Shown in pieces: positions 7,516 through 15,657 of a stretch of DNA of 32,052 nt. Positions within the stretch are counted from its first letter, which is position 1. Each line of letters starts with the position of its first letter. The position numbers were made by a program, and so were the translations under genes. The stretch lies in assembly GCF_019655855.1 (NCBI RefSeq), contig NZ_BPFX01000028.1, forward strand, positions 1 to 32,052, written 5' to 3'. The DNA comes from Pseudomonas paralcaligenes (GTDB lineage Bacteria > Pseudomonadota > Gammaproteobacteria > Pseudomonadales > Pseudomonadaceae). The notes beneath the pieces are model-generated. The model did not search any database and was not told where the DNA came from. It saw nothing but the letters and a program-made list of their open reading frames with translations.

Positions 7516-8673
7516 TCAGAACACGAAGTCGACGCCGGCGCTGATGATGTCGCCGTCGTAGTTGCGGGCCGGAACGCCCAGCGCGCCGCCGCTGATGTCG
7601 TTGACGGTGTTGTCGTACAGCTCCTGGGCGTTGCGCACGAACACGCCGTCGTAGCCGCCGGTGGTGTTGACGCGCTTGTACTCGCCCTTGACGACCACGG
7701 TCGGCAGGACGTTGTAGTTCAGGCCGAGGGTCCAGGAGTTCTGCCGGCCGTCGTCCTCGTCCAGCTGGGCGTAGGTGACGTGGGTCAGGAAGTCGCCGAA
7801 GCGGCGGCCGCCCATCAGGTAGAACGCCTCGGTGCTGTCGCCGGCGTTGTTCTCGATCACCAGGCGGGTCCACTCGTTGGCGGTCAGCCAGGTGCCGTTG
7901 TCGTACTGGTAGCCGACGGAGGTGAACTTGCCCTTGTCGTCGTCCAGGGACAGCAGGGTGGCCGAGCCCGGGTTGCCGAGCACGTCGACGAAGCTGCCGG
8001 AAATCTCGGTCTTGATGTCGGCCTCGGCGTAGCCGATGCGCACGGTGCCGAAGTCGTTGGTGGCCAGGCTCACGCTGGCGCCGAAGACCTTGGAGTAGTC
8101 GATGTCGAACTCGTCGTCGTAGGCGTAGTAGTCGCGGTTCTTGGCGACGCCGCCGGCCAGCTGGAAGGAGGCGGTGGCAAAGGACAGCGGCAGGTTGTAG
8201 ACCAGGTCGGCGCCTTCGTAGTTGGACAGCTGGACCTGGCTGTAGACCTCGTCCGGCAGGCGCAGCCAGGGGTAGCTGAAGCCCACGTCGATGCTCTCGG
8301 AGTACATGTACACCGGGGTGCGCAGGCGGCCGAAGCGGAGCATCAGGTTGTCGGTGCTCTGCCACGACAGGTAGGCCCACTCCAGATTGCCTTTCCACTC
8401 GTCGCCGTAGGCCTTGGCGGTGGTCTGCAGGGTCAGGCCGACGGTGTCGGTGATGCCGTAGCTGAGCTGGGCACCGAACTTGCTCAGCTGGTCGCCGCGC
8501 CAGGAATCCTTGGTCTGGCCGGAAACGCCGTAGCCGCGGCCGTCGTCCTCGCCACCCAGGTGGGTGACGCCGAGGGTGCCGAAGGCGTTGATCAGGGCCT
8601 CGCCTTGTTCCAGCGCGAATGTCGGGGTGCTGGCCAGGCAGACGGCCAGGCCAAGTACACGGGCAGTAGTCAT
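7516..8673 (-). CDS. outer-membrane beta-barrel porin-like protein
   Basis: A 385-residue exported protein. A signal peptide of about 20 residues (MTTARVLGLAVCLASTPTFA) precedes alternating aromatic/polar beta-strand segments, and the chain ends in DFVF, a terminal Phe typical of proteins assembled by the BAM complex. Motifs such as WAYLSWQSTDNLMLRFGRLRTP are typical of phosphate-selective or DcaP/OprP-type porin-like proteins, but I cannot assign a substrate. ATG 8673 has GGAGC eight bases upstream; it lies 22 bp after the chemoreceptor stop. Together with the downstream PstS-like gene it suggests uptake or sensing of an anion or small organic acid (inference). Confidence 0.85.
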   Translation of the reverse strand: MTTARVLGLAVCLASTPTFALEQGEALINAFGTLGVTHLGGEDDGRGYGVSGQTKDSWRGDQLSKFGAQLSYGITDTVGLTLQTTAKAYGDEWKGNLEWAYLSWQSTDNLMLRFGRLRTPVYMYSESIDVGFSYPWLRLPDEVYSQVQLSNYEGADLVYNLPLSFATASFQLAGGVAKNRDYYAYDDEFDIDYSKVFGASVSLATNDFGTVRIGYAEADIKTEISGSFVDVLGNPGSATLLSLDDDKGKFTSVGYQYDNGTWLTANEWTRLVIENNAGDSTEAFYLMGGRRFGDFLTHVTYAQLDEDDGRQNSWTLGLNYNVLPTVVVKGEYKRVNTTGGYDGVFVRNAQELYDNTVNDISGGALGVPARNYDGDIISAGVDFVF

Positions 8674-8695
8674 GCAGTGATGCTCCGGTGGAGGG

Positions 8696-10318
8696 TTATA
8701 CACGGAATTGGGCCGTCGCCGCGCGCAGGTGGTCTCCGGTGCTGACCAGCTGCTCGCCGAGGCGTGCGGTGGCGTCGGCGCCATGGGCGGTTGCTTGTGC
8801 GTCCTGCTGCAACACTTGGGTGTCTTGCTGAATCGAACTGGACAGGCCGATCTGCTCCTGGGTGAGCTGGGCGATGCCGGCGTTCAGTTCGTCGATCTGG
8901 CCCACCGCCGTGGCGATGGTCTCGAGCATGTGGGTGGCTTCCACCGAGCGTTCGATGCTGGCCTGGGCCTTGTCGCCGTTGGCGGTCATCACGTCGAGCA
9001 CGCCGTTGGCGCTGTTCTGCAGGCGCTGGATGATCTGCTGGATCTCGGCGGTGGAGGCGGCGGTCTTCTGCGCCAGGTTGCGCACCTCGTCGGCGACCAC
9101 GGCGAAGCCGCGGCCCTGTTCGCCGGCGCGGGCCGCCTCGATGGCGGCGTTGAGGGCGAGCAGGTTGGTCTGTTCGGCGATGCTGCGGATCACGGTGAGC
9201 ACCGAGCCGACCTGCTGGGTCTCTTCCTCCAGCTGCTGCATGGCCTGGACGGCGCCGAGCACGCTGCTGCCGAGGTCGCTGATGCTGCCGGACAGCGCGC
9301 CGATGCTGGTGCGCGCGGCCACCGCCTGGCGCGAGGCGTCGCCGGCGCCCTGGGAGGCCTGCTGGGAGCGCTGGGCCACTTCCTGGATGCTGCTGGTCAT
9401 GGTCTGGATGTCGCGGCCGATGGAGTCGGTGTGGCCTTGCTGCGACTTGGCGTTCTCTTCCGCTTCCTGGGTCAGCCGGTACAGCTCCTTGGACATCTGC
9501 CCCAGCGGGCTGGCGGCGTCGATGATCTGGCGGATGGTGTTCTGCAGCTTGTCGAGGAAGCCGTTGAACAGCTGGATCATTTCGCCGATTTCGTCGCGCG
9601 AGTCGACGTTGACCCGGCGGGTCAGATCGCCGTCGCCCTTGGCGATGGCCTGCAGCGATTCGATCACGCCATGCACGTTGCCCATGATGCCGCGGATGAT
9701 CAGCCAGGCGCCGAGGCCGACCAGGGCCACCAGCAGCGCGGTGAGGATGAAGCCGACGCGGGTGGTGTCGGCGTTGTCGGTGCGGGCCTGGGCCAGGGTG
9801 TCCTGGAAGTCCTTATAGGTGTGGGCGCGGAACACCGAGCCGAGGTCCTGGGCGGTCTTCAGGTCGCTGGCCATGCGGTCCAGGCTCGGGCGCAGGTCGT
9901 CGAAGCCGGCGCTGCCCTTGATCAGTTGTTCGGAGGCGGACAGCGCATTGTCGGCGTAGCGGCCGATGGCGGCGCGCCACTGCTCCAGCTCGTTGGTGCG
10001 CTCGGCGTTGGCGCGGGTCAGCGGCTGCAGGGCCTGCTGCATGCTGGCGATCTCGCCGAGCACCTGGCGCGCCTCGCCCAGGGTCTCCAGCTCGCCGGCG
10101 GCCACCGCGCTGTTGAGCAGGCCGGGCAGGCGGGAGAACTGGAAGATCACCGCGTCTGCCTTCTCCAGCGACGGGAAGCTGTGGGTCTCCAGCGTGACCA
10201 GGCGTTTGTCGTTGGCCGAGAGCTGGATCGAGGTGTACCCGACGAACAGCAGCAGGCCGAGCAGGGCGACAGCTGGCAGCAGTGACAACTTCAGGGTCAG
10301 CGACAGATTCTTCAACAT
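8696..10318 (-). CDS. methyl-accepting chemotaxis protein
   Basis: A 540-residue chemoreceptor. TM1 spans about residues 9-30. A mostly helical periplasmic domain (about 31-187, four-helix-bundle-like) senses the ligand. TM2 ([21 protein letters not shown]) lies at about 188-208, followed by a HAMP domain ([19 protein letters not shown] region) and the long cytoplasmic coiled coil. The conserved hairpin tip contains [20 protein letters not shown] and [12 protein letters not shown], the CheA/CheW contact. It ends in AQFRV and lacks the NWETF-type CheR/CheB tether. ATG 10318 starts [10 protein letters not shown]. It heads an operon with a porin and a PstS-like protein, suggesting that the chemoeffector passes through that porin (inference). 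Confidence 0.95.
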   Translation of the reverse strand: MLKNLSLTLKLSLLPAVALLGLLLFVGYTSIQLSANDKRLVTLETHSFPSLEKADAVIFQFSRLPGLLNSAVAAGELETLGEARQVLGEIASMQQALQPLTRANAERTNELEQWRAAIGRYADNALSASEQLIKGSAGFDDLRPSLDRMASDLKTAQDLGSVFRAHTYKDFQDTLAQARTDNADTTRVGFILTALLVALVGLGAWLIIRGIMGNVHGVIESLQAIAKGDGDLTRRVNVDSRDEIGEMIQLFNGFLDKLQNTIRQIIDAASPLGQMSKELYRLTQEAEENAKSQQGHTDSIGRDIQTMTSSIQEVAQRSQQASQGAGDASRQAVAARTSIGALSGSISDLGSSVLGAVQAMQQLEEETQQVGSVLTVIRSIAEQTNLLALNAAIEAARAGEQGRGFAVVADEVRNLAQKTAASTAEIQQIIQRLQNSANGVLDVMTANGDKAQASIERSVEATHMLETIATAVGQIDELNAGIAQLTQEQIGLSSSIQQDTQVLQQDAQATAHGADATARLGEQLVSTGDHLRAATAQFRV

Positions 10319-10381
10319 GGCAGATACCCAATTCGGGGGCGCAGAAGTGTACAGAAAGCCGATTAGTGGCTAAAGGCCATT

Positions 10382-10440
10382 TGTCGGTCATCCCGTGACC
10401 ATAAGTGCGGTTATTGTGTTGTCGCTATGTCGGCCATCCC
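10382..10440. repeat. 13-bp direct repeat, candidate regulator sites
   Basis: TGTCGGTCATCCC at 10382-10394 and TGTCGGCCATCCC at 10428-10440 match at 12 of 13 bases, with starts 46 bp apart. The first copy overlaps an inverted repeat GGTCA-TCCCG-TGACC (10386-10400). Placement between divergent operons suggests a shared regulator. Confidence 0.4.
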
Positions 10441-10504
10441 TCTTATTTCTATAGCTGCATATCGTAGGAATTGCCTGTTTTCTGTCGTTCTCCGATGGTG
10501 GCGA

Positions 10505-10537
10505 TATGCCCCTCGGCTCGCCTAGACTCGGGGCATA
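10505..10537 (+). promoter_or_regulatory. 8-bp inverted repeat upstream of binding-protein operon
   Basis: TATGCCCC (10505-10512) and GGGGCATA (10530-10537) are perfect inverted repeats separated by 17 bases and end about 10 bases before the AAGGAG ribosome site (about 10545-10550). It may be an operator or a leader-RNA stem. Confidence 0.35.
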
Positions 10538-10557
10538 ACTATAAGAAGGAGCCACCG

Positions 10558-12237
10558 ATGCGCGCTGCGATCTTGCTCGGCCTGATGCTGAGCGCGGCCA
10601 CGCACGCCGCCGACCCGGTGACGGAGGTCATGGCCGCGCTGCAGCCCAGTTCCCTGGGCGCCGCCGAGCAGCGTGCCGAGCTGGCCTGGTTCGCCGAGGC
10701 CGGCGAACCGTTCCGTGGCGTACAGGTGCGGGTGATCGCCGAGCGCATTCCCACCCACTGGTACGAGGCCAACGTGCTGGCCCCGCTGTTCACCCGCCTG
10801 ACCGGCATCCGCGTGATCCACGAGATCAGCGGCGAGGACGACGTGGTCAACAAGCTGCGCACCCAGCAGGAGACCGGCCTGCCGCTCTACGATGCCTATG
10901 TCAGCGACAGCGACCTGCTCGGCCAGCACTTCCGTGGCGGCCAGGTGCTGGTGCTGTCCGACTTCATGGCCGGCGAAGGCGCCTCGGTGACCTCGCCGAC
11001 CCTGGCCCTCGACGACTTCATCGGGCTGCCCTTCGTCACCGCGCCGGACGGCAAGCTGTACCAGCTGCCGGACCAGCAGTTCGCCAACCTCTACTGGTAC
11101 CGCCGCGACTGGTTCGAGCGCCCGGCGCTGCGCCAGGCGTTCCGCGAGCGCTATGGCTACGAGCTGGACGTGCCGCAGAACTGGTCGGCCTACGAGGACA
11201 TCGCCGCGTTCTTCACCGAGCAGGTGGGCGAGATCGACGGCCAGCGGGTCTACGGCCACATGGACTATGGCGGCTTCGATCCGTCCATCGGCTGGCGCCT
11301 GTCCGACGCCTGGCTGGGCATGGCCGGGGTGGGCGACCCCGGCTTGCCCAACGGCTTGCCGGTGGACGACTGGGGCATCCGCGTCGAGGGTTGCCGCCCG
11401 GCCGGCGCCAGCGTCGCCCGGGGCGGCGCGCTGGACAGCCCGGCGGCGGTCTACGCCGTCCGCCAGTACGTCGACTGGCTGCGCCGCTACGCCCCGCCGG
11501 AGGCGCAGCGGATGAGCTTCAACCAGGCCGGCAGCGTCGCCGCCCAGGGCCACGTGGCGCAGCAGGTGTTCTGGTACACCGCCTTCACCGCCGACTACAT
11601 CAGGCCGGGCAGCGCCGTGGTGGATGCCGAGGGCCGGCCGAAGTGGCGGGTCGCGCCGTCGCCGCGCGGCGCCTACTGGCGCGATGGGATGAAGTCCGGC
11701 TACCAGGATGTCGGCGCCTGGACCCTGCTCGAAGCGACGCCGCTGCGCCAGCGCCAAGCGGCCTGGCTGTACACCCAGTTCGTCACCTCGCGCAGCGTGT
11801 CGCTGCGCAAGACCCTGGTGGGGCTGACGCCGATCCGCCGCTCCGACATGGAATCGCCCGCCATGCAGGCCGAGGCGCCGCGTCTCGGCGGGCTGGTGGA
11901 GTTCTATCGCAGCCCGGCGGCGCGGCGCTGGACGCCCACCGGCGCCAACGTGCCGGACTACAGCGGCATGGCCAGCCTGTGGTGGCGGCAGCTGCATCCG
12001 GTGGTGGCGGGCCGGCTCGGCGCGGACCAGGCCCTGGGCAATCTGGCTCGGATTTTCGACCAGCATCTGCAGGCGCTCGGCCAAAGCCAGCGGCACCCCT
12101 GTGCGCCCCGGCTCAATGCGCCGCGCGCGGCGGACGAGTGGCTGGCGCGCCCCGGTGCGCCCTGGCCGAAGCTGGACGACGAGCGCCCGCCCGGGCGCAC
12201 CCAGACGTACGAGGAGGCCCTGCGTGCGTGGGATTAG
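10558..12237 (+). CDS. extracellular solute-binding protein, GlpV-like (family 1, large)
   Basis: A 559-residue periplasmic binding protein with a 17-residue signal peptide (MRAAILLGLMLSAATHA). It closely follows, from memory, the large glycerol/sugar-alcohol binding proteins such as GlpV of rhizobia: LAWFAEAGEPFRG, ISGEDDVVNKLRTQQETG, LPDQQFANLYWYRRDWF, GHMDYGG...IGWRLSDAWLGMAG and SGYQDVGAWTLLE. Family members normally feed an ABC importer, but no permease or ATPase gene lies here. ATG 10558 follows AAGGAG at good spacing; the upstream frame has no signal peptide. It overlaps the next gene by 14 bases. It may serve a distant transporter or act as a ligand sensor (inference). Confidence 0.88.
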   Translation: MRAAILLGLMLSAATHAADPVTEVMAALQPSSLGAAEQRAELAWFAEAGEPFRGVQVRVIAERIPTHWYEANVLAPLFTRLTGIRVIHEISGEDDVVNKLRTQQETGLPLYDAYVSDSDLLGQHFRGGQVLVLSDFMAGEGASVTSPTLALDDFIGLPFVTAPDGKLYQLPDQQFANLYWYRRDWFERPALRQAFRERYGYELDVPQNWSAYEDIAAFFTEQVGEIDGQRVYGHMDYGGFDPSIGWRLSDAWLGMAGVGDPGLPNGLPVDDWGIRVEGCRPAGASVARGGALDSPAAVYAVRQYVDWLRRYAPPEAQRMSFNQAGSVAAQGHVAQQVFWYTAFTADYIRPGSAVVDAEGRPKWRVAPSPRGAYWRDGMKSGYQDVGAWTLLEATPLRQRQAAWLYTQFVTSRSVSLRKTLVGLTPIRRSDMESPAMQAEAPRLGGLVEFYRSPAARRWTPTGANVPDYSGMASLWWRQLHPVVAGRLGADQALGNLARIFDQHLQALGQSQRHPCAPRLNAPRAADEWLARPGAPWPKLDDERPPGRTQTYEEALRAWD

Positions 12238-12934
12238 CCTGTTGTTGCTGAGCCTGCTCGGCTGGCCGCTGGCGGCGGCCGAACTGCAGCTGTACGCCTG
12301 GGAGCGCGCCCCGCTGGTGCAGCAGCGCCCGGACGGCGGGGCCGCCGGCCTGGTGCCGGAACTGGCCGACGAGCTGTTCCGGCGGGCCGGCATCGGCTAC
12401 CGGCTGAGCTTCCTGCCGTTGCAGCGGGCCCTGCACCAGGTCCAGCAACAGCCACGCAGCTGCGTGCTGCTGGTGGAGCGCCAGCAGGAGCGTGAGCCGC
12501 ATTTCGGCTGGGTCGGGCCCGTGCTGGTGTCGCGCCTGGGGCTGTACGCCAAGGCTGACGACGACCTGCAGCTGGCCAGCCTGGAGCAGGTGCGCGGCCT
12601 GCGCGTGCTCAGCCACCAGGGCTCCGGGGCCGGCGAATACCTGCAGAGCACCGGCGTCGCGGTGATCTACTCGAACAAGGAGTCGCTCAACCTGAGCATG
12701 CTGCAGCGCAGCCGCGCGCGGCTGTGGGCGACCAGTTCGGCGGTGGCCGACTCGCTGGCGGCCAGGCCGCCGCCGCGCGAGGTGCTGCCCTTCCTCACCC
12801 TGATGGAGGACATCGCCTGCCACCCGGAGATGGACCCCGCCGAGCTGCGACGCCTGCAGCGCGAGCTGTGGCAGATGTATCGCGAAGGCTGGGTGCAGGC
12901 CCTGTACCGCCGCCACGGCATGAGCCTGCGCTAG
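12224..12934 (+). CDS. small periplasmic substrate-binding protein (SBP_bac_3-like)
   Basis: A 236-residue exported protein. A signal peptide (about 1-18, VRGISLLLLSLLGWPLAAA) precedes a family-3-like binding fold: LYAWERAPLVQ, GLVPELADELFRRAGIGYRLSFLPLQRALHQVQ, RCVLLVERQQERE-like segment with HFGWVGPV, and RLRVLSHQGSGAGEYLQS. This resembles the amino-acid-binding protein family, and is slightly short. The start is GTG at 12224, with GGAGG seven bases upstream inside the 3' end of the preceding gene (overlap 14 bases), so the two are translationally coupled. The stop is only 4 bp from the convergent DUF2817 stop. No membrane components are adjacent; ligand unknown. Confidence 0.82.
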   Translation: MRGISLLLLSLLGWPLAAAELQLYAWERAPLVQQRPDGGAAGLVPELADELFRRAGIGYRLSFLPLQRALHQVQQQPRSCVLLVERQQEREPHFGWVGPVLVSRLGLYAKADDDLQLASLEQVRGLRVLSHQGSGAGEYLQSTGVAVIYSNKESLNLSMLQRSRARLWATSSAVADSLAARPPPREVLPFLTLMEDIACHPEMDPAELRRLQRELWQMYREGWVQALYRRHGMSLR

Positions 12935-12938
12935 TGGC

Positions 12939-14027
12939 TCAGTCCGGCAGCGGGGTTGAGAGGCCGTCCAGGGTCTGTTCCAGCACCTCGCGGGCCTGTT
13001 CCAGGACTTGCCGCTTCCAGTCGTCGGCGTCCACGTAGAAGGCGTCGCGCAGCTGGCGGCTGATGCGCTCGCGCTGGGCCGCGCTGGCCTGCGGGTTGCG
13101 GTGCAGCCAGTGATCGGCGCGCAGCGCGTTGAGCACCTTCAGCCCTGGCAGTGTGCCGTACTCCAGGGTCAGGCCGTTGTATTCGGCCTGGCCGCATTCG
13201 CTCATCGCCGCATGATCCTGGGTGCCGTCGAGGACGGCGGAGGTGGAGCTGCCGTCCAGGCTGCTGGTCACCTGGTCGCCCCACCAGGCTTTGGCCCGGC
13301 GCATGGCCAGCGGCGTGTCGTGGCCCTTGTAGATGCGCTCGCCGAAGCCGCGCGGGCCGAGGCCGGTGTGCACGTCGATCCAGCCGATGCGCCGGCATTC
13401 GCGGCCGTGCCGGCGCAGCACACGGCGCAGGATGATGTTGCTCCAGGTCGGCGCGGTGCCGGTGAAGAACATGCCCCGGGGGTCGCTGTGCTGGCCGCGG
13501 GAGATGGCGCCCTGCAGCGCCATGCGTCCGCACAGGGCGTGGCCGATCAGGCCCAGGGTGGTCGCCAGGGTCGGCGGCTCGCGGCGGGGCAGCAGCAGGT
13601 GAGCGATGCGCTGGTAGCCGGGGTTGTCCGGCAGCGGCTGGGTGAAGTCGAGGAAGTTGCGGTTGAGGTCGACGTTGTCCTCGTTGACCCGGCGCAGCCA
13701 GGAGAAACCGTGGGGGTTGAGGGCGTGGATGAACAGCACGGCCAGGTCGTCGCGCCGGCAGCGTTCCATCCAGGCAGCATCGCGCAGGCGGTCGATCTGC
13801 ACGGCCGAGCCGCAGAAGCCCTCCACGCCGTGGCAGCCGCTGCTCAGCACCAGCAGGTTGGCGGCGTCCGGCGCGCCCAGGCGGGCCACGTCCATCGCCA
13901 GCTGCTCGCGGTCGCGTCCCCGCAGGGGGTGGATGTGCGACTCGACGGCCAGGCCGTTGGCGGTGCAGGCGTCGAGGAATTTCTGCCGGGCTTCGGCGTA
14001 GCGCTGGGCGAAACAGGTCAGGTCCAT
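12939..14027 (-). CDS. DUF2817 protein, M14-like zinc carboxypeptidase fold
   Basis: A 362-residue protein without a signal peptide. It carries the metal set of M14 metallopeptidases: His66 and Glu69 in SSGCHGVEG, and His220 in GWIDVHTGLGP. The NRNF motif (residues 122-125) supplies the substrate-carboxylate contact, and Glu289 in LTLEYGT is a likely catalytic glutamate. DUF2817 proteins are presumed peptidases or deacylases of small cytoplasmic substrates; none is assigned here. ATG 14027 (MDLTCF) was chosen over an upstream start because the earlier residues are not family-like. It lies 145 bp downstream of the CapA-like gene on the same strand, possibly one operon or separately transcribed. 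Confidence 0.88.
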   Translation of the reverse strand: MDLTCFAQRYAEARQKFLDACTANGLAVESHIHPLRGRDREQLAMDVARLGAPDAANLLVLSSGCHGVEGFCGSAVQIDRLRDAAWMERCRRDDLAVLFIHALNPHGFSWLRRVNEDNVDLNRNFLDFTQPLPDNPGYQRIAHLLLPRREPPTLATTLGLIGHALCGRMALQGAISRGQHSDPRGMFFTGTAPTWSNIILRRVLRRHGRECRRIGWIDVHTGLGPRGFGERIYKGHDTPLAMRRAKAWWGDQVTSSLDGSSTSAVLDGTQDHAAMSECGQAEYNGLTLEYGTLPGLKVLNALRADHWLHRNPQASAAQRERISRQLRDAFYVDADDWKRQVLEQAREVLEQTLDGLSTPLPD

Positions 14028-14172
14028 GGCGTTTCCGTGTGGTGAAGGGCGCCCGCACGGTTTCGCGGGCACGGCCGGGCCCGCGGCGCGGGCTCGTGGC
14101 CTGCGCCGGACGTCGGCGGTAAGGATTGGGAGGGAGCGGCGGCCTCGTGGGCCGGCCGGCGTCAGGTGGCCG

Positions 14173-15642
14173 TCATGGGGCGATCACCACGCGGCCGAGG
14201 CTGCTGCGGCGCTCACCGAGCTGCACGGTGTCGATCTCGATGAGCGTGCCGAACTCGGCAGACAGGTCGCGCAGGCGTTCGAGGATGCGCCGCGCCTGCT
14301 GCCGGTTGTCGGCCGTGTCGAGGGCCAGGCGCGGGATGCCGCGCTCGGCGTCGCGGCCGGCGAAGCCCAGTTCGATCGGATGCAGCAGCAGTTCGCGCAG
14401 GGTGCCGTCGGCCTTGAAGCGGCATTCGGCGACCACGCTCTCGAACCAGATCGGCTCGCTGAAGATGCCGACCACGCGCTTCCATTCGAGGAACTCGGCG
14501 GGGGTCGACACGCGCGGGTCGGTGATGCCCCGGGGCCCGGCGATGGCTTCGGCGGCGGCCCACTCCGGCTCTTCCCACTCGTCGCGGGCGACCACCTGCT
14601 GGCTGTTGTCCATGAAGCAGAAGTTGCCCAGGGAGTACAGCAGCGGCTTGCCGCGGTAGATCTCGATGCCGCGCAGCTGGTGCGGGCCGTGGCCGCAGAG
14701 CATGTCGGCGCCTTCGTCGACCAGTTGGCGGGCCAGGGCTGGCAGGTAGTTCGGCACTTCGGTGGTGAAGTTGTCCGGCTCGTGGGTGTGCTGGGCGACG
14801 ATGGCGAAGTCGCTGGTCTGCTTGGCCTGGCGCAGGTTGTGGACGATCCCGGCCCGGTCGCGCTTGTCGCATTCGTAGTGGATGCGCAGCGAGCCGGGGG
14901 CGGCGTTCGGGTCGATCCGGTAGTGCAGGGCCATGCCCAGGTGCAGGCTGTGTTCGCCGTACAGGGCCTTGAGCAGGTAGTGGTCCTGGAACGGTTCGTG
15001 GGCGTTGAGGCGCTTGAGCACGGCGAAGTCTTCGGCGCTCACCAGGCGATGCGCCGTGGTGCGCAGCGGGTTGAGCCCCGGGCGCGGCGGCACCACGCCG
15101 AGGCCGTCGTTGGCCGGCGCGTTGGCCTCGAAGGTGGTGGCGTAGGAGATCAGCGACACCCGCGCCCGGGCCGTGTCGAGGAAGGCCGGCGCGCGCGCCG
15201 CGGACAGGCTGGCACCGGTGCCGGCGTGGGCGATGCCGGCCTCGTCGAGCAGCCGGTCGGTCATGCGCAGGCCGGCCGTGCCCCAGTCCAGCGCGTGGTT
15301 GTTGGCGCGGGCCATCAGGTTGAAGCCGAGGGCGGCCAGGTCGGCCGGCGCGTCGGCATCGCTGATCAGCCAGGCGAAGCCGGACTGGGCCTCGGGGTGG
15401 CCGTCGTAGGTGCGCAGGTCGATGGCCGAGCCTTCGTAGTTGCCCACCACCACGTCGCCGCGGCGCAGGATGTCCAGCAGCTCGGGCGACTTGCGCGCCA
15501 GCTTGGAGCGGATGGCGTGGGTGATGATGATGTCGCCGACGGCGACCACGCAGAAGCCGTCTTCCACGTCGGCGTTGCGCCAGGTCGGCTGCAGTTCCAG
15601 GGATTCGGGGCGTTGCTGCGGGGCTTTGACTCGTTGGTGCAT
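14173..15642 (-). CDS. CapA-family metallophosphoesterase-like protein
   Basis: A 489-residue protein of the CapA/PgsA family (poly-gamma-glutamate-type, calcineurin-like fold). The motifs are in order: AVGDIII (Asp37), VVGNYEGS (Asn68, Glu70), ARANNHALDWG (Asn114, Asn115, His116), VAQHTHEP, and GHGPHQLRGIEIYRGKPLLY with SLGNF. There is no signal peptide or anchor, unlike many capsule CapA proteins, so a cytoplasmic enzyme is likely. ATG 15642 lies 15 bp after the MFS stop with AGGA upstream. The pairing with an importer and a zinc peptidase suggests catabolism rather than capsule synthesis (inference). No capB/capC genes are seen. Confidence 0.88.
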   Translation of the reverse strand: MHQRVKAPQQRPESLELQPTWRNADVEDGFCVVAVGDIIITHAIRSKLARKSPELLDILRRGDVVVGNYEGSAIDLRTYDGHPEAQSGFAWLISDADAPADLAALGFNLMARANNHALDWGTAGLRMTDRLLDEAGIAHAGTGASLSAARAPAFLDTARARVSLISYATTFEANAPANDGLGVVPPRPGLNPLRTTAHRLVSAEDFAVLKRLNAHEPFQDHYLLKALYGEHSLHLGMALHYRIDPNAAPGSLRIHYECDKRDRAGIVHNLRQAKQTSDFAIVAQHTHEPDNFTTEVPNYLPALARQLVDEGADMLCGHGPHQLRGIEIYRGKPLLYSLGNFCFMDNSQQVVARDEWEEPEWAAAEAIAGPRGITDPRVSTPAEFLEWKRVVGIFSEPIWFESVVAECRFKADGTLRELLLHPIELGFAGRDAERGIPRLALDTADNRQQARRILERLRDLSAEFGTLIEIDTVQLGERRSSLGRVVIAP

Positions 15643-15657
15643 GGAGCGGATTCCTGA

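Larger units (their letters stand above)
10319..10557. promoter_or_regulatory. divergent intergenic region, chemoreceptor versus binding protein
   Basis: This gap must hold the promoters of both the minus-strand chemoreceptor operon and the plus-strand binding-protein operon. It contains a 13-bp direct repeat (10382-10394 TGTCGGTCATCCC and 10428-10440 TGTCGGCCATCCC, one mismatch), a GGTCA-N5-TGACC inverted repeat (10386-10400), and an 8-bp inverted repeat TATGCCCC/GGGGCATA (10505-10512, 10530-10537) just before the second operon's AAGGAG site. I could not assign -35/-10 boxes with confidence. Confidence 0.5.

Noticed and set aside
10319..10440. Possible FliA (sigma-28) promoter or Pho box upstream of the chemoreceptor operon
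   Set aside because: A GCCGATTA sequence exists but on the plus strand and without a TAAA at the right distance; TGTC repeats are spaced 9 rather than 11 bases.
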